Assembly: GCA_036985755.1 (NCBI GenBank)
Contig: BTQG01000065.1
Span: 1-13,210 of the forward strand
Reading direction: 5' to 3'
Origin: JACZST01 sp036985755
GTDB taxonomy: Bacteria > Actinomycetota > Acidimicrobiia > Spongiisociales > UBA5794
Length of the DNA: 13,210 nucleotides
The notes beneath the pieces are model-generated. The model searched no databases and was not told the DNA's origin. It worked only from the letters and a program-made list of their open reading frames with translations. The translations under genes were made by a program, and so were the position numbers. Numbering within the stretch: the first letter of the stretch is position 1; each line of letters opens with the position of its first letter. Shown piece by piece: positions 1-6,115 of this stretch.

Positions 1-92
1 GAAGTAGCCCAGTAAAGAAGTAGCCCAGAAAGGAAGTAGCCCAGTACGGAAGTAGCGCAGTACGGAAGTAGCGCAGTACGGAAGTAGCCCAG
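1..92. repeat. 16-bp tandem array, six units
   Basis: Six consecutive 16-bp units of the form GAAGTAGCSCAGTACG start at 1, 17, 33, 49, 65 and 81; the last is cut after 12 bases. The invariant core is TAGC(C/G)CAG, recurring every 16 bases at 5, 21, 37, 53, 69 and 85. The units differ by a few substitutions and there is no open frame across them. The array may extend beyond the left edge of the window. It lies downstream of the oxidoreductase gene that ends at 167. Confidence 0.95.
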
Positions 93-93
93 C

Positions 94-165
94 CTGAGCT
101 ACTGAGCTACTGAGCTACTGAGCTCCTGAGCTCCTGAGCTCCTGAGCTATTGAGCTAACCAGCTA
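94..165. repeat. 8-bp tandem array, inverted relative to the neighbouring 16-bp array
   Basis: Nine contiguous 8-bp units. The first seven read CTGAGCTA or CTGAGCTC; the last two are degenerate (TTGAGCTA at 150, ACCAGCTA at 158). CTGAGCTA is the reverse complement of TAGCTCAG, which differs by one base from the TAGCCCAG core of the array at 1-92. The two arrays therefore face each other around base 93. In a minus-strand transcript reading out of the oxidoreductase gene, the single mismatch becomes a G:U pair, so core words of the two arrays could pair in several registers. Confidence 0.93.
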
Positions 166-166
166 C

Positions 167-1081
167 TCAACCCGCATCGAGGATGTGGATGGCTTCGGCT
201 GCGGTCTCGATGGAGCGGATCGTGATCGGGTCGAGCACGAGCTGCACGTGGTCGGCGCCGGCGTCGGCGTACAGCCGGAGCGTGGTTGCGAGCTGCTCTG
301 AGCTACCGGTGAGCGCCTCGGCGTCCGGGCGGTCCGGATTCCCCGGAGTGCGACCGGTGCCGCCGGCGAACTGCCAGTACACGGTCGTGGTCCGCCCCAC
401 CTCGGCCGGATCTCGCCCTACTTCCCGGCAGGCGATGTCGATCGTGGCGTTCACCGTTGCGAACCCGTCCGGGGTATTGCCGTACCAGGCATGCCATACG
501 TTCCACATGTCTACGTATGGAAGGGTGAGGCGGAGCATCTTCGGCCCGGTGGAGCCGATCATGAGCGGAGGGCCCCCGGGCCGTGGGGGCGGGACCAGCT
601 CGCAATGTCGCGCCGTGTAGTACTCACCGTCGAAGTCGATAGCTCCCTGACGCAGCAGGGTGCGAATGATGGTGAACGCCTCACCGAACCGACTCAACCT
701 GTGGTCGTACGGGAACCCGAACGCCAGGTACTCGGGCTCGTTCCAGCCGGCGCCCAGCCCGAGGATGAGACGGCCGTCGGCGATCTCATCGACCGTTGCC
801 GCCTTCTTTGCCAGCACAGCCGGGTTGTGGAAGCTCGTCGCTGTCACCAGCGGCCCGAGTCTGACGCGCTCGGTGACGGCGGCGAGCGCCGCCAGCAGCG
901 ACCACGCCTCCCAGGGCCCGGTGAGACCGGCGTCCGTGCGGTACAACAAGTGATCGCCGACCCAGATCGAGTCGAAGCCCACCGCCTCTGCGGCCAGCGC
1001 CATATCTCGCAGCTCGGGCCAACTGACCTCGCGTTCGACCTCGGGGAGCTGGATGCCAACTGCGAGCGGGCGATCGACCAT
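167..1081 (-). CDS. LLM-class F420-dependent oxidoreductase (luciferase-like)
   Basis: A 304-residue TIM-barrel enzyme of the luciferase-like monooxygenase superfamily. The family moves hydride between coenzyme F420 (or FMN) and small organic substrates in the cytoplasm; the substrate cannot be read from sequence. The N-terminal strand VGIQLPEVERE, then GFDSIWVGDHLLYR, VRLGPLVT, GRLILGLGAGW and the late MIGSTGPKMLR are hallmarks of the F420 branch. The frame could begin at an ATG at 1141. I chose the ATG at 1081 because family members begin just before the first barrel strand, and because TACCAT lies 8 bases upstream of it, fitting a leaderless start. The stop TGA touches the 8-bp repeat array. 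It is downstream of the amidotransferase gene on the same strand, after a 110-bp gap, so co-transcription is possible but unproven. Function class is secure; the exact reaction is unknown. Confidence 0.93.
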   Translation of the reverse strand: MVDRPLAVGIQLPEVEREVSWPELRDMALAAEAVGFDSIWVGDHLLYRTDAGLTGPWEAWSLLAALAAVTERVRLGPLVTATSFHNPAVLAKKAATVDEIADGRLILGLGAGWNEPEYLAFGFPYDHRLSRFGEAFTIIRTLLRQGAIDFDGEYYTARHCELVPPPRPGGPPLMIGSTGPKMLRLTLPYVDMWNVWHAWYGNTPDGFATVNATIDIACREVGRDPAEVGRTTTVYWQFAGGTGRTPGNPDRPDAEALTGSSEQLATTLRLYADAGADHVQLVLDPITIRSIETAAEAIHILDAG

Positions 1082-1191
1082 GGCGACCGATGGTATCGGC
1101 GAGGTATGCCGCCGGCCACCACCTGATGCCGTAGCGCTCATCGGGGAGCGTCACCGCGCTGCGACCGGTTGGCGGGCTCCTGCGCGCCCTG

Positions 1192-2034
1192 CTAACGGTG
1201 CGCCGCCTCCAGAAGGTCTCGTTTCATCGTGTGAGCGTTGGGGGCGACACCGAGGACCGACCCCTCTGGAAGCTCGGTCCAGTCTTCGTCGCCGGTGATC
1301 GGCTCCGAGGCGATCACCACCGAGCGGTAGGTCTCGTCGGCAGCCGGGCAATGCGACGTGCCGCACACCGTGCAATCCCTGATGCCACGCCGGAAGGTCC
1401 AGTACAAGGTATGACCCCAGCGGCTCGCCACCATGTGTCGGCCGTCGGAGAGCAGGAAGTTCAGCTTCGGTGGCTCGGTGGCGCCGGTCTGTATCGTGAT
1501 CCGAACGAGCTCGAGCACGGCGTCTGCCACAAGGTCGACCAGTGAGTCCAGGTTCTCGGCCGGTGCCTCAGGATCGAGGCCGTAGTCGGCCATGCGATTG
1601 AGTATCCACAGGAATGCGAGCTCGCTGTCGGTTTCTCCCTCCGGTGGACCGAAGCGCCCGAGGTCCAGGTGGGTGGCGACATGTTCGATGCCTGGGATGG
1701 TGCCGTTGTGAGCGAACGACCAGGGCCCATGGGTGAAGGGGTGGGTGTTGCGCTCGGCGACCCCGCCAACGGTGGCGGCCCGGATGTGGGCGATGACCGA
1801 GTCGCTCGACACGCTCGTCGCTGCCTCGGCGAAGCGGTGATCGGCGAACGCCGGATCGGTGCTCTTGATGACGGCGGGCCGGTCGCCCTCTCGATGGGCG
1901 ATGCCCCAGCCATCGGCGTTTCGCACGCCGCGGCTGTCGCGATCGCTCTGTACCTGGAGCGCGTTCTGTGCCGCGACGAGGCTACATTCGAGCCGAGTTG
2001 GCTCGGTTGCCAGGAATCCATACAGCCTGCACAT
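1192..2034 (-). CDS. Class II glutamine amidotransferase, YafJ-like
   Basis: A 280-residue N-terminal-nucleophile hydrolase of the class II glutamine amidotransferase family, which releases ammonia or glutamate from gamma-glutamyl substrates. The start at 2034 puts the catalytic cysteine at residue 2 (MCRLYGF), as the family requires. A longer frame from 2079 would bury it and is rejected. GGGGT lies 8-12 bases upstream as a weak ribosome binding site. Visible family motifs are NADGWGIA (39-46), AHIRAAT, NTHPF and FAHNG. A later C-x2-C-x3-H-C cluster at residues 221-229 could bind a metal. It is shorter than biosynthetic amidotransferases and has no synthase domain, like YafJ and EgtC. No ergothioneine genes are nearby, so EgtC is not supported. 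The gene starts 16 bases after the stop of a small membrane-protein gene, suggesting an operon. The substrate is unknown. Confidence 0.93.
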   Translation of the reverse strand: MCRLYGFLATEPTRLECSLVAAQNALQVQSDRDSRGVRNADGWGIAHREGDRPAVIKSTDPAFADHRFAEAATSVSSDSVIAHIRAATVGGVAERNTHPFTHGPWSFAHNGTIPGIEHVATHLDLGRFGPPEGETDSELAFLWILNRMADYGLDPEAPAENLDSLVDLVADAVLELVRITIQTGATEPPKLNFLLSDGRHMVASRWGHTLYWTFRRGIRDCTVCGTSHCPAADETYRSVVIASEPITGDEDWTELPEGSVLGVAPNAHTMKRDLLEAAHR

Positions 2035-2050
2035 GCTGCCTACCCCGATC

Positions 2051-2230
2051 TCAGGTACAGGGATGTGGGCTGGGTGCACCCATCATTCCCATGGCGACCA
2101 GAAGAAGCGGGATACCAACGATGCCACCGACCACGGTGGCAGTGAGGAAACCGCCCATGATGGCCAAGACGAATCCGACGGGGATCAACAACCATCGAAG
2201 CTGGCGTCCACAGTTACGCACGGTGTTCAT
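2051..2230 (-). CDS. Small hydrophobic membrane protein (59 aa)
   Basis: A short open frame of 59 residues starting MNTVRNCGRQ. Its start ATG at 2230 is preceded by AAAGGAGAG, one of the best ribosome binding sites in the window, at ideal spacing. A basic N-terminus (two Arg, then another Arg before W13) leads into about 38 hydrophobic, glycine-rich residues (roughly 13-51). That is enough for one long or two short membrane helices with a tight hairpin, ending in a Pro/His/Cys tail. The basic start suggests a cytoplasmic N-terminus. The stop TGA lies 16 bases before the amidotransferase start on the same strand, so the two are probably co-translated. I do not recognise the family. Strong translation signals, membrane-like composition and operon position argue it is real; the short length keeps some doubt. 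Confidence 0.72.
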   Translation of the reverse strand: MNTVRNCGRQLRWLLIPVGFVLAIMGGFLTATVVGGIVGIPLLLVAMGMMGAPSPHPCT

Positions 2231-2350
2231 TGCGCTCTCCTTTCGTGAGCATCAACCGATGTTTGGCGCAGCGGGTGCCGGCAATGTCGCGTCGTTGACG
2301 GTTGGCGTGCCAGGTGCGGCCACTGGGAACCGGGAACTGGAAACCCTCCT

Positions 2351-2366
2351 CTCATTGTCCCCTCAT
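2351..2366 (+). promoter_or_regulatory. Candidate response-regulator binding direct repeat
   Basis: CTCAT occurs at 2351-2355 and again at 2362-2366, an 11-bp period, about one helical turn. OmpR/PhoB-family regulators typically bind such head-to-tail half-sites as dimers. The pair ends 10 bases before CATCAT (2377-2382), a plausible -10 hexamer, and 25 bases before the response regulator start. It would therefore cover the -35 region, where an activating regulator often sits. Autoregulation is inferred, not shown. Confidence 0.45.
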
Positions 2367-2391
2367 CCGGGCCTGGCATCATGAGCGGACG

Positions 2392-3066
2392 ATGAATGGT
2401 CGCATTTTGGTGGTGGACGATGACGAGCGGATCGCGGCATCGGTGCGTCGTGCGCTGATCTATGAGGGTTACGACGTCGATGTTGCCTACGACGGCGAAG
2501 CCGCCCTCGCCGCCGCTCACCTGGTGAACCCCGATCTGGTCGTGCTCGACGTCATGCTCCCTGGCATCGACGGCGTCGAAGTATGTCGGCGGCTTCGCGC
2601 CGCCGGCGACGTCGCCGTGCTGATGCTGACCGCCCGCGACGCTGTTTCCGACCGGGTTCGCGGCCTCGACTCCGGTGCGGATGACTATCTGGTGAAACCG
2701 TTCGCTTATGAAGAACTGCTGGCACGCGTGCGAAGCCTGCTGCGCCGAAGCGATCCGGCCGATCGCAACGTCCTGCACTGTGCCGACCTAGAAATCGATG
2801 TCGACGCCATCGAGGTGCGTCGCGGAGAGCGCACGATTGAGTTGACCGCCCTCGAGTTCCGGCTGCTCGAACATCTGTGCGGCAATAGACGAGTCGTGCT
2901 CACCCGTCCCCAGATCCTCGAATCGGTTTGGGGGCTCGATGCCGATACCACCAGCAACGTGGTCGACGTGTACGTGCGGTATCTGCGCAAGAAGCTCGAG
3001 GCCGGGGGAGAGGCCCGGCTCATCCACACCGTTCGCGGCGTCGGCTACGTCCTCAGGGAGGCCTGA
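2392..3066 (+). CDS. OmpR/PhoB-family response regulator, MprA-like
   Basis: A 224-residue two-component response regulator: an N-terminal receiver domain (about 4-115) and a C-terminal winged-helix DNA-binding domain (about 130-222). The receiver has the acidic pocket D9-D11, phospho-acceptor D53 in LDVMLPGIDG, T80 in LTARD and K102 in VKPF. The effector domain shows LTALEFRLLEHL, RVVLTRPQILESVWG and the closing LIHTVRGVGYVLR wing. From memory the sequence is close to mycobacterial MprA, the envelope-stress regulator, but orthology is inference. I chose the ATG at 2392, immediately before the first beta strand (MNGRILVVDDD); the frame stays open upstream to 2302 but that stretch is not receiver-like. 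The stop TGA is directly followed by the kinase ATG. An upstream CTCAT direct repeat suggests self-regulation. Confidence 0.96.
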   Translation: MNGRILVVDDDERIAASVRRALIYEGYDVDVAYDGEAALAAAHLVNPDLVVLDVMLPGIDGVEVCRRLRAAGDVAVLMLTARDAVSDRVRGLDSGADDYLVKPFAYEELLARVRSLLRRSDPADRNVLHCADLEIDVDAIEVRRGERTIELTALEFRLLEHLCGNRRVVLTRPQILESVWGLDADTTSNVVDVYVRYLRKKLEAGGEARLIHTVRGVGYVLREA

Positions 3067-4437
3067 ATGCCGATCCGGTGGCGCCTTGCCCTCTTCGGTA
3101 CCGCCCTCACCGCGGCCGCTCTGTTGGTGTTCGCTCTCCTGCTGGGCAACATCGTTGGGCCGGGGATCGAAGAGGACCAGGACAAATTGCTCACCGGGCT
3201 CGCCGAGGCCGCCGTTGTTTCCTTCGAGGCGACAGACGGGGAGCCGGGCGCGGTGGTCTCGCCTATCGTTGCCGAGGCCACGACGTCGGACCAGCCGTTC
3301 GTCGTCGTCACCGACGAGGACGGGAGCGTCCGATATACCACGGTTCTTGTTGGCGGCGAGCCACCGCGGCTGCCGGCTGCGATGATCGTCGAGGCCCTCG
3401 ATACCGGGTCGTCCGAAGCCACCGCCGGCGAGATCCGATACCAGGTACGACGGTGGATCCACCCGACCCAGGGCATAGGTGTCGTCGCAGCAGGGCAGAC
3501 CACCAGGGTCGTTGAACAGCAGCTGAGCGAGTTCCGCGTCTTTCTGATCGTGTTTGCCCTCATCACCCTTATCGCCGCGGCGGTGGTTGCCTGGGTCGTG
3601 AGTGGCAGGGCGCTCCGCCCGCTGAAGACACTTGCCGCCACCACCGACGAGATCGGTCGCACCGGAGACCTGACCAGGAGGCTGCCCGCGCAGACGGCGA
3701 CCGATGAAGTTGGCGTGCTGACCGCATCCTTCAATGCAATGCTGGAGAGGCTGCAAGACACCCGTGATCAACTCGAAACCAGCCTGCAGTCCCAACGCCG
3801 CTTTGTTGCCGACGCATCACATGAGCTGCGCAGCCCGCTGACCACGATCCGGACCAATGCCGGCTTCCTGGCACGTGACGATGTCACCGAAGAGGATCGA
3901 TTGGAGGCGGTCGAAGACATCGCCGCCGAGGCGGACCGCATGAGCAGGCTCGTCGATGACCTGCTCACCCTGGCCCGCGGCGACTCGGGAGCGACGCCCG
4001 AGTTTGCCCCGGTGGCACTCGGCCCGCTCGTCGTTGACGTCCGCCGCACCTCGCGACACCTCGACGGCAGGCTATCGGTGTCGGTGGAGGGGGCGCCGGT
4101 GGTGGATGGCGACGAGGACTTGTTGACCAGGCTGGTGCGGATCCTGCTCGACAATGCCGAACGGCACGGCACCGGTGCGATCGGTCTCACCGTCACCAGG
4201 GCCGAAAATACCGCAACCATCGCGGTCACCGATGACGGTCCCGGCGTTTCGGACGAAGAGCGAGAACGGATTTTCGATCGGTTCTACCAAGCCGACACCG
4301 CTCGAAGTGGTCCGGGCTTTGGCCTCGGGCTTGCTATTGCCTGTGCCATCGTCGAGCTTCACTCGGGGTCGATCTCGGCGGAGAACCGCGAGGGTGGGGG
4401 CGCACAGTTCACGGTCACCTTGCCGCTGGCAACATAG
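3067..4437 (+). CDS. Membrane sensor histidine kinase partner of the response regulator
   Basis: A 456-residue sensor kinase that should autophosphorylate and pass phosphate to D53 of the preceding regulator. Domains in order: first membrane helix (about 6-30), an extracytoplasmic sensor of about 125 residues, second helix (about 157-179), HAMP linker (about 180-234), HisKA with the phospho-acceptor H252 in ASHELRSPL, then the HATPase domain with N box LLDNAERHG (N363), G1 DDGPGV (389-394), F box FDRFYQ and G2 GFGLGLAI. All catalytic boxes are intact. AGGGAGG lies 5-11 bases upstream of the ATG, and the ATG directly abuts the regulator stop, so the pair is translationally linked. The sensor segment has no named ligand motif I can identify. 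The gene converges on the nitroreductase gene with a 10-bp gap. Confidence 0.96.
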   Translation: MPIRWRLALFGTALTAAALLVFALLLGNIVGPGIEEDQDKLLTGLAEAAVVSFEATDGEPGAVVSPIVAEATTSDQPFVVVTDEDGSVRYTTVLVGGEPPRLPAAMIVEALDTGSSEATAGEIRYQVRRWIHPTQGIGVVAAGQTTRVVEQQLSEFRVFLIVFALITLIAAAVVAWVVSGRALRPLKTLAATTDEIGRTGDLTRRLPAQTATDEVGVLTASFNAMLERLQDTRDQLETSLQSQRRFVADASHELRSPLTTIRTNAGFLARDDVTEEDRLEAVEDIAAEADRMSRLVDDLLTLARGDSGATPEFAPVALGPLVVDVRRTSRHLDGRLSVSVEGAPVVDGDEDLLTRLVRILLDNAERHGTGAIGLTVTRAENTATIAVTDDGPGVSDEERERIFDRFYQADTARSGPGFGLGLAIACAIVELHSGSISAENREGGGAQFTVTLPLAT

Positions 4438-4447
4438 CCATCAGCCG

Positions 4448-4963
4448 TCAGTCCTCAGTCTGTGCCGGGCTCCGCGGGGTGAGGAACACGACGGGGATCT
4501 CCCGGTCCGTCCTGGATTGATACACGGCGTAGTCGGAGTAGGCGTCGACGACCCTGGGCCACCACTGAGCCCGCTCCGCGGTGCCGGCGGTGCGGGCGGT
4601 GACCAGGTGGCGCTTGCCCAGGATCTGGAGTTCCGCCGCAGGTTCCGCCTGCAGGTTCCGGTACCACTCGGGATGGTGGCGCCGGCCACCGTAGGAGGCG
4701 ATGACTACCACCGAGTCTCCGTCGCGGAGATAGAGCAGGGGCACGGTATGTCGTTTGCCGGTGCGACGTCCGGTCGTGGTCAGCAGGCACATGTCGTTGT
4801 GCACCAAGCGGCGACCGATGCGGCCCCCGGTCACCCGATACAGGGCGGCGTGGACGGCCGACAGGTATTTGACCGTGTTGTTGTTGATGTCGGTGCCTCG
4901 GCTTGGTGGGGTCGAGAGCCTACTTTCGGTGGCCGCCGACGATCTCCTGTGCGAAGGCAACAC
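4448..4963 (-). CDS. Deazaflavin (F420)-dependent nitroreductase, Ddn family
   Basis: A protein of up to 171 residues in the split beta-barrel family typified by Mycobacterium tuberculosis Ddn, which uses reduced F420 to reduce quinones and nitroaromatic compounds. Recognisable family segments are ALYRVTGGRIGRR, LLTTTGRRTGK, VPLLYLRDGD, VVIASYGG, HPEWYRNLQAEP and a late AYSDYAVYQSRTDREIPVVFL. The start is uncertain. The only standard start codons in the open frame are GTG at 4963 and the TTG directly after it; they give about 30 poorly conserved residues before the family homology begins, and no clear ribosome binding site precedes them. Together with the luciferase-like enzyme at the left of the window, it implies an F420-using host. 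It converges on the kinase gene and diverges from the small membrane-protein gene at 5043. The family call is firm, the substrate unknown. Confidence 0.88.
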   Translation of the reverse strand: MLPSHRRSSAATESRLSTPPSRGTDINNNTVKYLSAVHAALYRVTGGRIGRRLVHNDMCLLTTTGRRTGKRHTVPLLYLRDGDSVVVIASYGGRRHHPEWYRNLQAEPAAELQILGKRHLVTARTAGTAERAQWWPRVVDAYSDYAVYQSRTDREIPVVFLTPRSPAQTED

Positions 4964-5042
4964 CCTCGAACCGCGCCCCGAGACCGTGGCCGCAGCCTAT
5001 GCTCCCGCCGGTGGATCGTTGGAAGAAGGAGGCGCCGGCGAC

Positions 5043-5441
5043 GTGAGCTATGGACCTGCTCGTTCCGTCGAAGCGCATGACACCGATGCCGGCGGCCACC
5101 TGCCGATGTGGTTGTTCGGCGTGGTCGGCATGCTCACCGTGGCGACCGGCCTCTGGTTGTCATCGGCAGCAGACAACGGCGAGATATCGCTGATCGTCGT
5201 CACCGTGGACATGTCCGGGGTGTCGCCGCTACTCGGACCCTGGCTGCTCGTGATCGGCGGCGCCGTCGCCGCTATTGCGATGTTCGCCGCCACTGCCCGC
5301 GACTACAACTTCCAGGCGGTGTGGTGGATGGTGTTGCTGCAGGCTGTGCTCGGGTTTGTCGGGGTGGCTGCTGCCATCCTGGGAATCCTCACCCTGCTCG
5401 ACCGGGCGGACATCTACACCCTGCCCGGCCTGCCGTTCTGA
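5043..5441 (+). CDS. Three-helix membrane protein of unknown function
   Basis: A 132-residue protein that I do not recognise. The GTG start at 5043 is chosen because AAGGAGG (5026-5032), a near-perfect ribosome binding site, sits 10 bases upstream. The frame is open back to 4755, but that stretch lies opposite the nitroreductase gene and is not protein-like. A polar N-terminus of about 20 residues is followed by three membrane segments at about 22-41, 63-85 and 93-119, then a short tail ending LPGLPF. The loop between helices 1 and 2 carries acidic residues (D44, E47, D56). There is no signal peptidase site and no catalytic motif. The stop is 10 bases before the start of the CoA-binding protein, so the two are likely one transcript. 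It is probably an inner-membrane protein with both small soluble ends. Confidence 0.82.
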   Translation: MSYGPARSVEAHDTDAGGHLPMWLFGVVGMLTVATGLWLSSAADNGEISLIVVTVDMSGVSPLLGPWLLVIGGAVAAIAMFAATARDYNFQAVWWMVLLQAVLGFVGVAAAILGILTLLDRADIYTLPGLPF

Positions 5442-5451
5442 GGGGTGCACT

Positions 5452-5895
5452 GTGCCTGAGATGAAGACCCGGCCGCCGCTCGATGAGCTGCGGCGCATCT
5501 ACGCCGATACGAAGACGATTGCCGTGGTAGGGGCCTCACCGGATACGACGAAGCGGGCCCAGGTGGTCCCTTCCTACCTGCAGGATCAGGGCTATCGCAT
5601 CATCCCGGTCAACCCCCGCCATGACGAGATCTTCGGGGAGAAGGCGTATCCCACCCTGTTAGAGATCCCGGAGCAGGTCGACGTCGTCGACGTGTTCCGG
5701 CCCGCGGAGGAGACACCGGCGATCGCAGCCAACGCGGTCGAGATTGGCGCCAAGGTTCTGTGGCTCCAGCTGGGAATCATCTCAGAGGAGGCGGCGCAGA
5801 TTGCCGCCGATGGCGGCCTCACCGTTGTCATGGACCACTGTATGGGTTTGATGCACCTCAAGCTCGGTCTCGGCGAAGGGCCGGACCATCATTGA
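5452..5895 (+). CDS. CoA-binding domain protein, YccU-like
   Basis: A 147-residue stand-alone CoA-binding (Rossmann-type) protein like Escherichia coli YccU. The N-terminal nucleotide-binding strand and loop are TIAVVGASPDTTKR (22-35), followed by YRIIPVNPRH, VDVVDVFRP, AKVLWLQLGI and the C-terminal VVMDHCMGLMH. The family resembles the CoA-binding part of succinyl-CoA synthetase alpha subunits but has no ligase module. Its cellular role is poorly defined, probably linked to CoA or acyl-CoA handling. I place the start at GTG 5452 rather than ATG 5461 because AGGGG (5441-5445) has the right 6-base spacing only for the GTG. It follows the three-helix membrane protein by 10 bases and is likely co-expressed with it. 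Its 3' end converges on lon across a repeat-containing gap. Confidence 0.93.
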   Translation: MPEMKTRPPLDELRRIYADTKTIAVVGASPDTTKRAQVVPSYLQDQGYRIIPVNPRHDEIFGEKAYPTLLEIPEQVDVVDVFRPAEETPAIAANAVEIGAKVLWLQLGIISEEAAQIAADGGLTVVMDHCMGLMHLKLGLGEGPDHH

Positions 5896-5950
5896 GTCGC
5901 AAGTCGGGAGTGTCTTTGCCGCTACCACGCGATGGGGAGGCGCGAGCAGG

Positions 5951-6097
5951 TGTCGGCAGGTAGGCAGAGGGGGCTTTCGGCGTTTGCTGGGGCGCGAGCG
6001 GATCCCGGATTGTTCAATCTCCCAGAGCCCTCTCTGCGTATGACCCTCGTCGTCGCTGACGCTCCTCCGCGTCTCCCCCGCAGAGCCGGGGGAGACG
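5951..6097. repeat. Dispersed palindromic repeat element, copy A
   Basis: The gap between the CoA-binding gene and lon has no credible gene. It carries three modules in order: TGTCGGCAGGTAGGCAGAGG (from 5951), CCCTCTCTGCGT (6028-6039) and a hairpin (6070-6097). The same three modules occur in inverted, collinear order near the right edge: 13164-13148, 12918-12907 and 12890-12864. The spacing differs, about 150 bp here and 300 bp there. This looks like a mobile or degenerate intergenic repeat family in the genome. No transposase is present. Confidence 0.6.
6070..6097. repeat. Perfect 11-bp-stem hairpin between convergent genes
   Basis: CGTCTCCCCCG, a 6-base loop CAGAGC, then the exact reverse complement CGGGGGAGACG. 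It lies 19 bases beyond the lon stop and downstream of the CoA-binding gene, so it could stop transcripts from both sides. There is no T run on either strand, so it is not a canonical intrinsic terminator. Related hairpins occur at 12864-12890 and 12944-12971, which marks it as a repeat-family palindrome. Confidence 0.8.
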
Positions 6098-6115
6098 AAG
6101 AAGTCTGAGTCGGAC

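Noticed and set aside
94..165. tRNA D-arm-like words (TAGCTCAG repeated on the minus strand)
   Set aside because: TAGCTCAG resembles a tRNA A-box, but it recurs every 8 bases with no acceptor stem, anticodon loop or TPsiC arm. It is a tandem repeat, not a tRNA.
1..165. CRISPR array
   Set aside because: The units are 8 and 16 bp with no unique spacers, and no cas genes are present.
491..1126. 211-residue plus-strand frame opposite the luciferase-like gene
   Set aside because: It is an antisense shadow of a gene with clear family motifs. The translation has no recognisable domain and is typical of GC-rich antisense frames.
1192..2034. EgtC (ergothioneine) assignment for the amidotransferase
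   Set aside because: Neither egtB nor egtD is nearby, and the MCRLYGF start with this length fits the broader YafJ-like group; orthology cannot be settled here.
2295..2300. TTGACG as a -35 for the response regulator
   Set aside because: No -10-like hexamer lies 16-19 bases downstream. The CATCAT nearer the start fits better.
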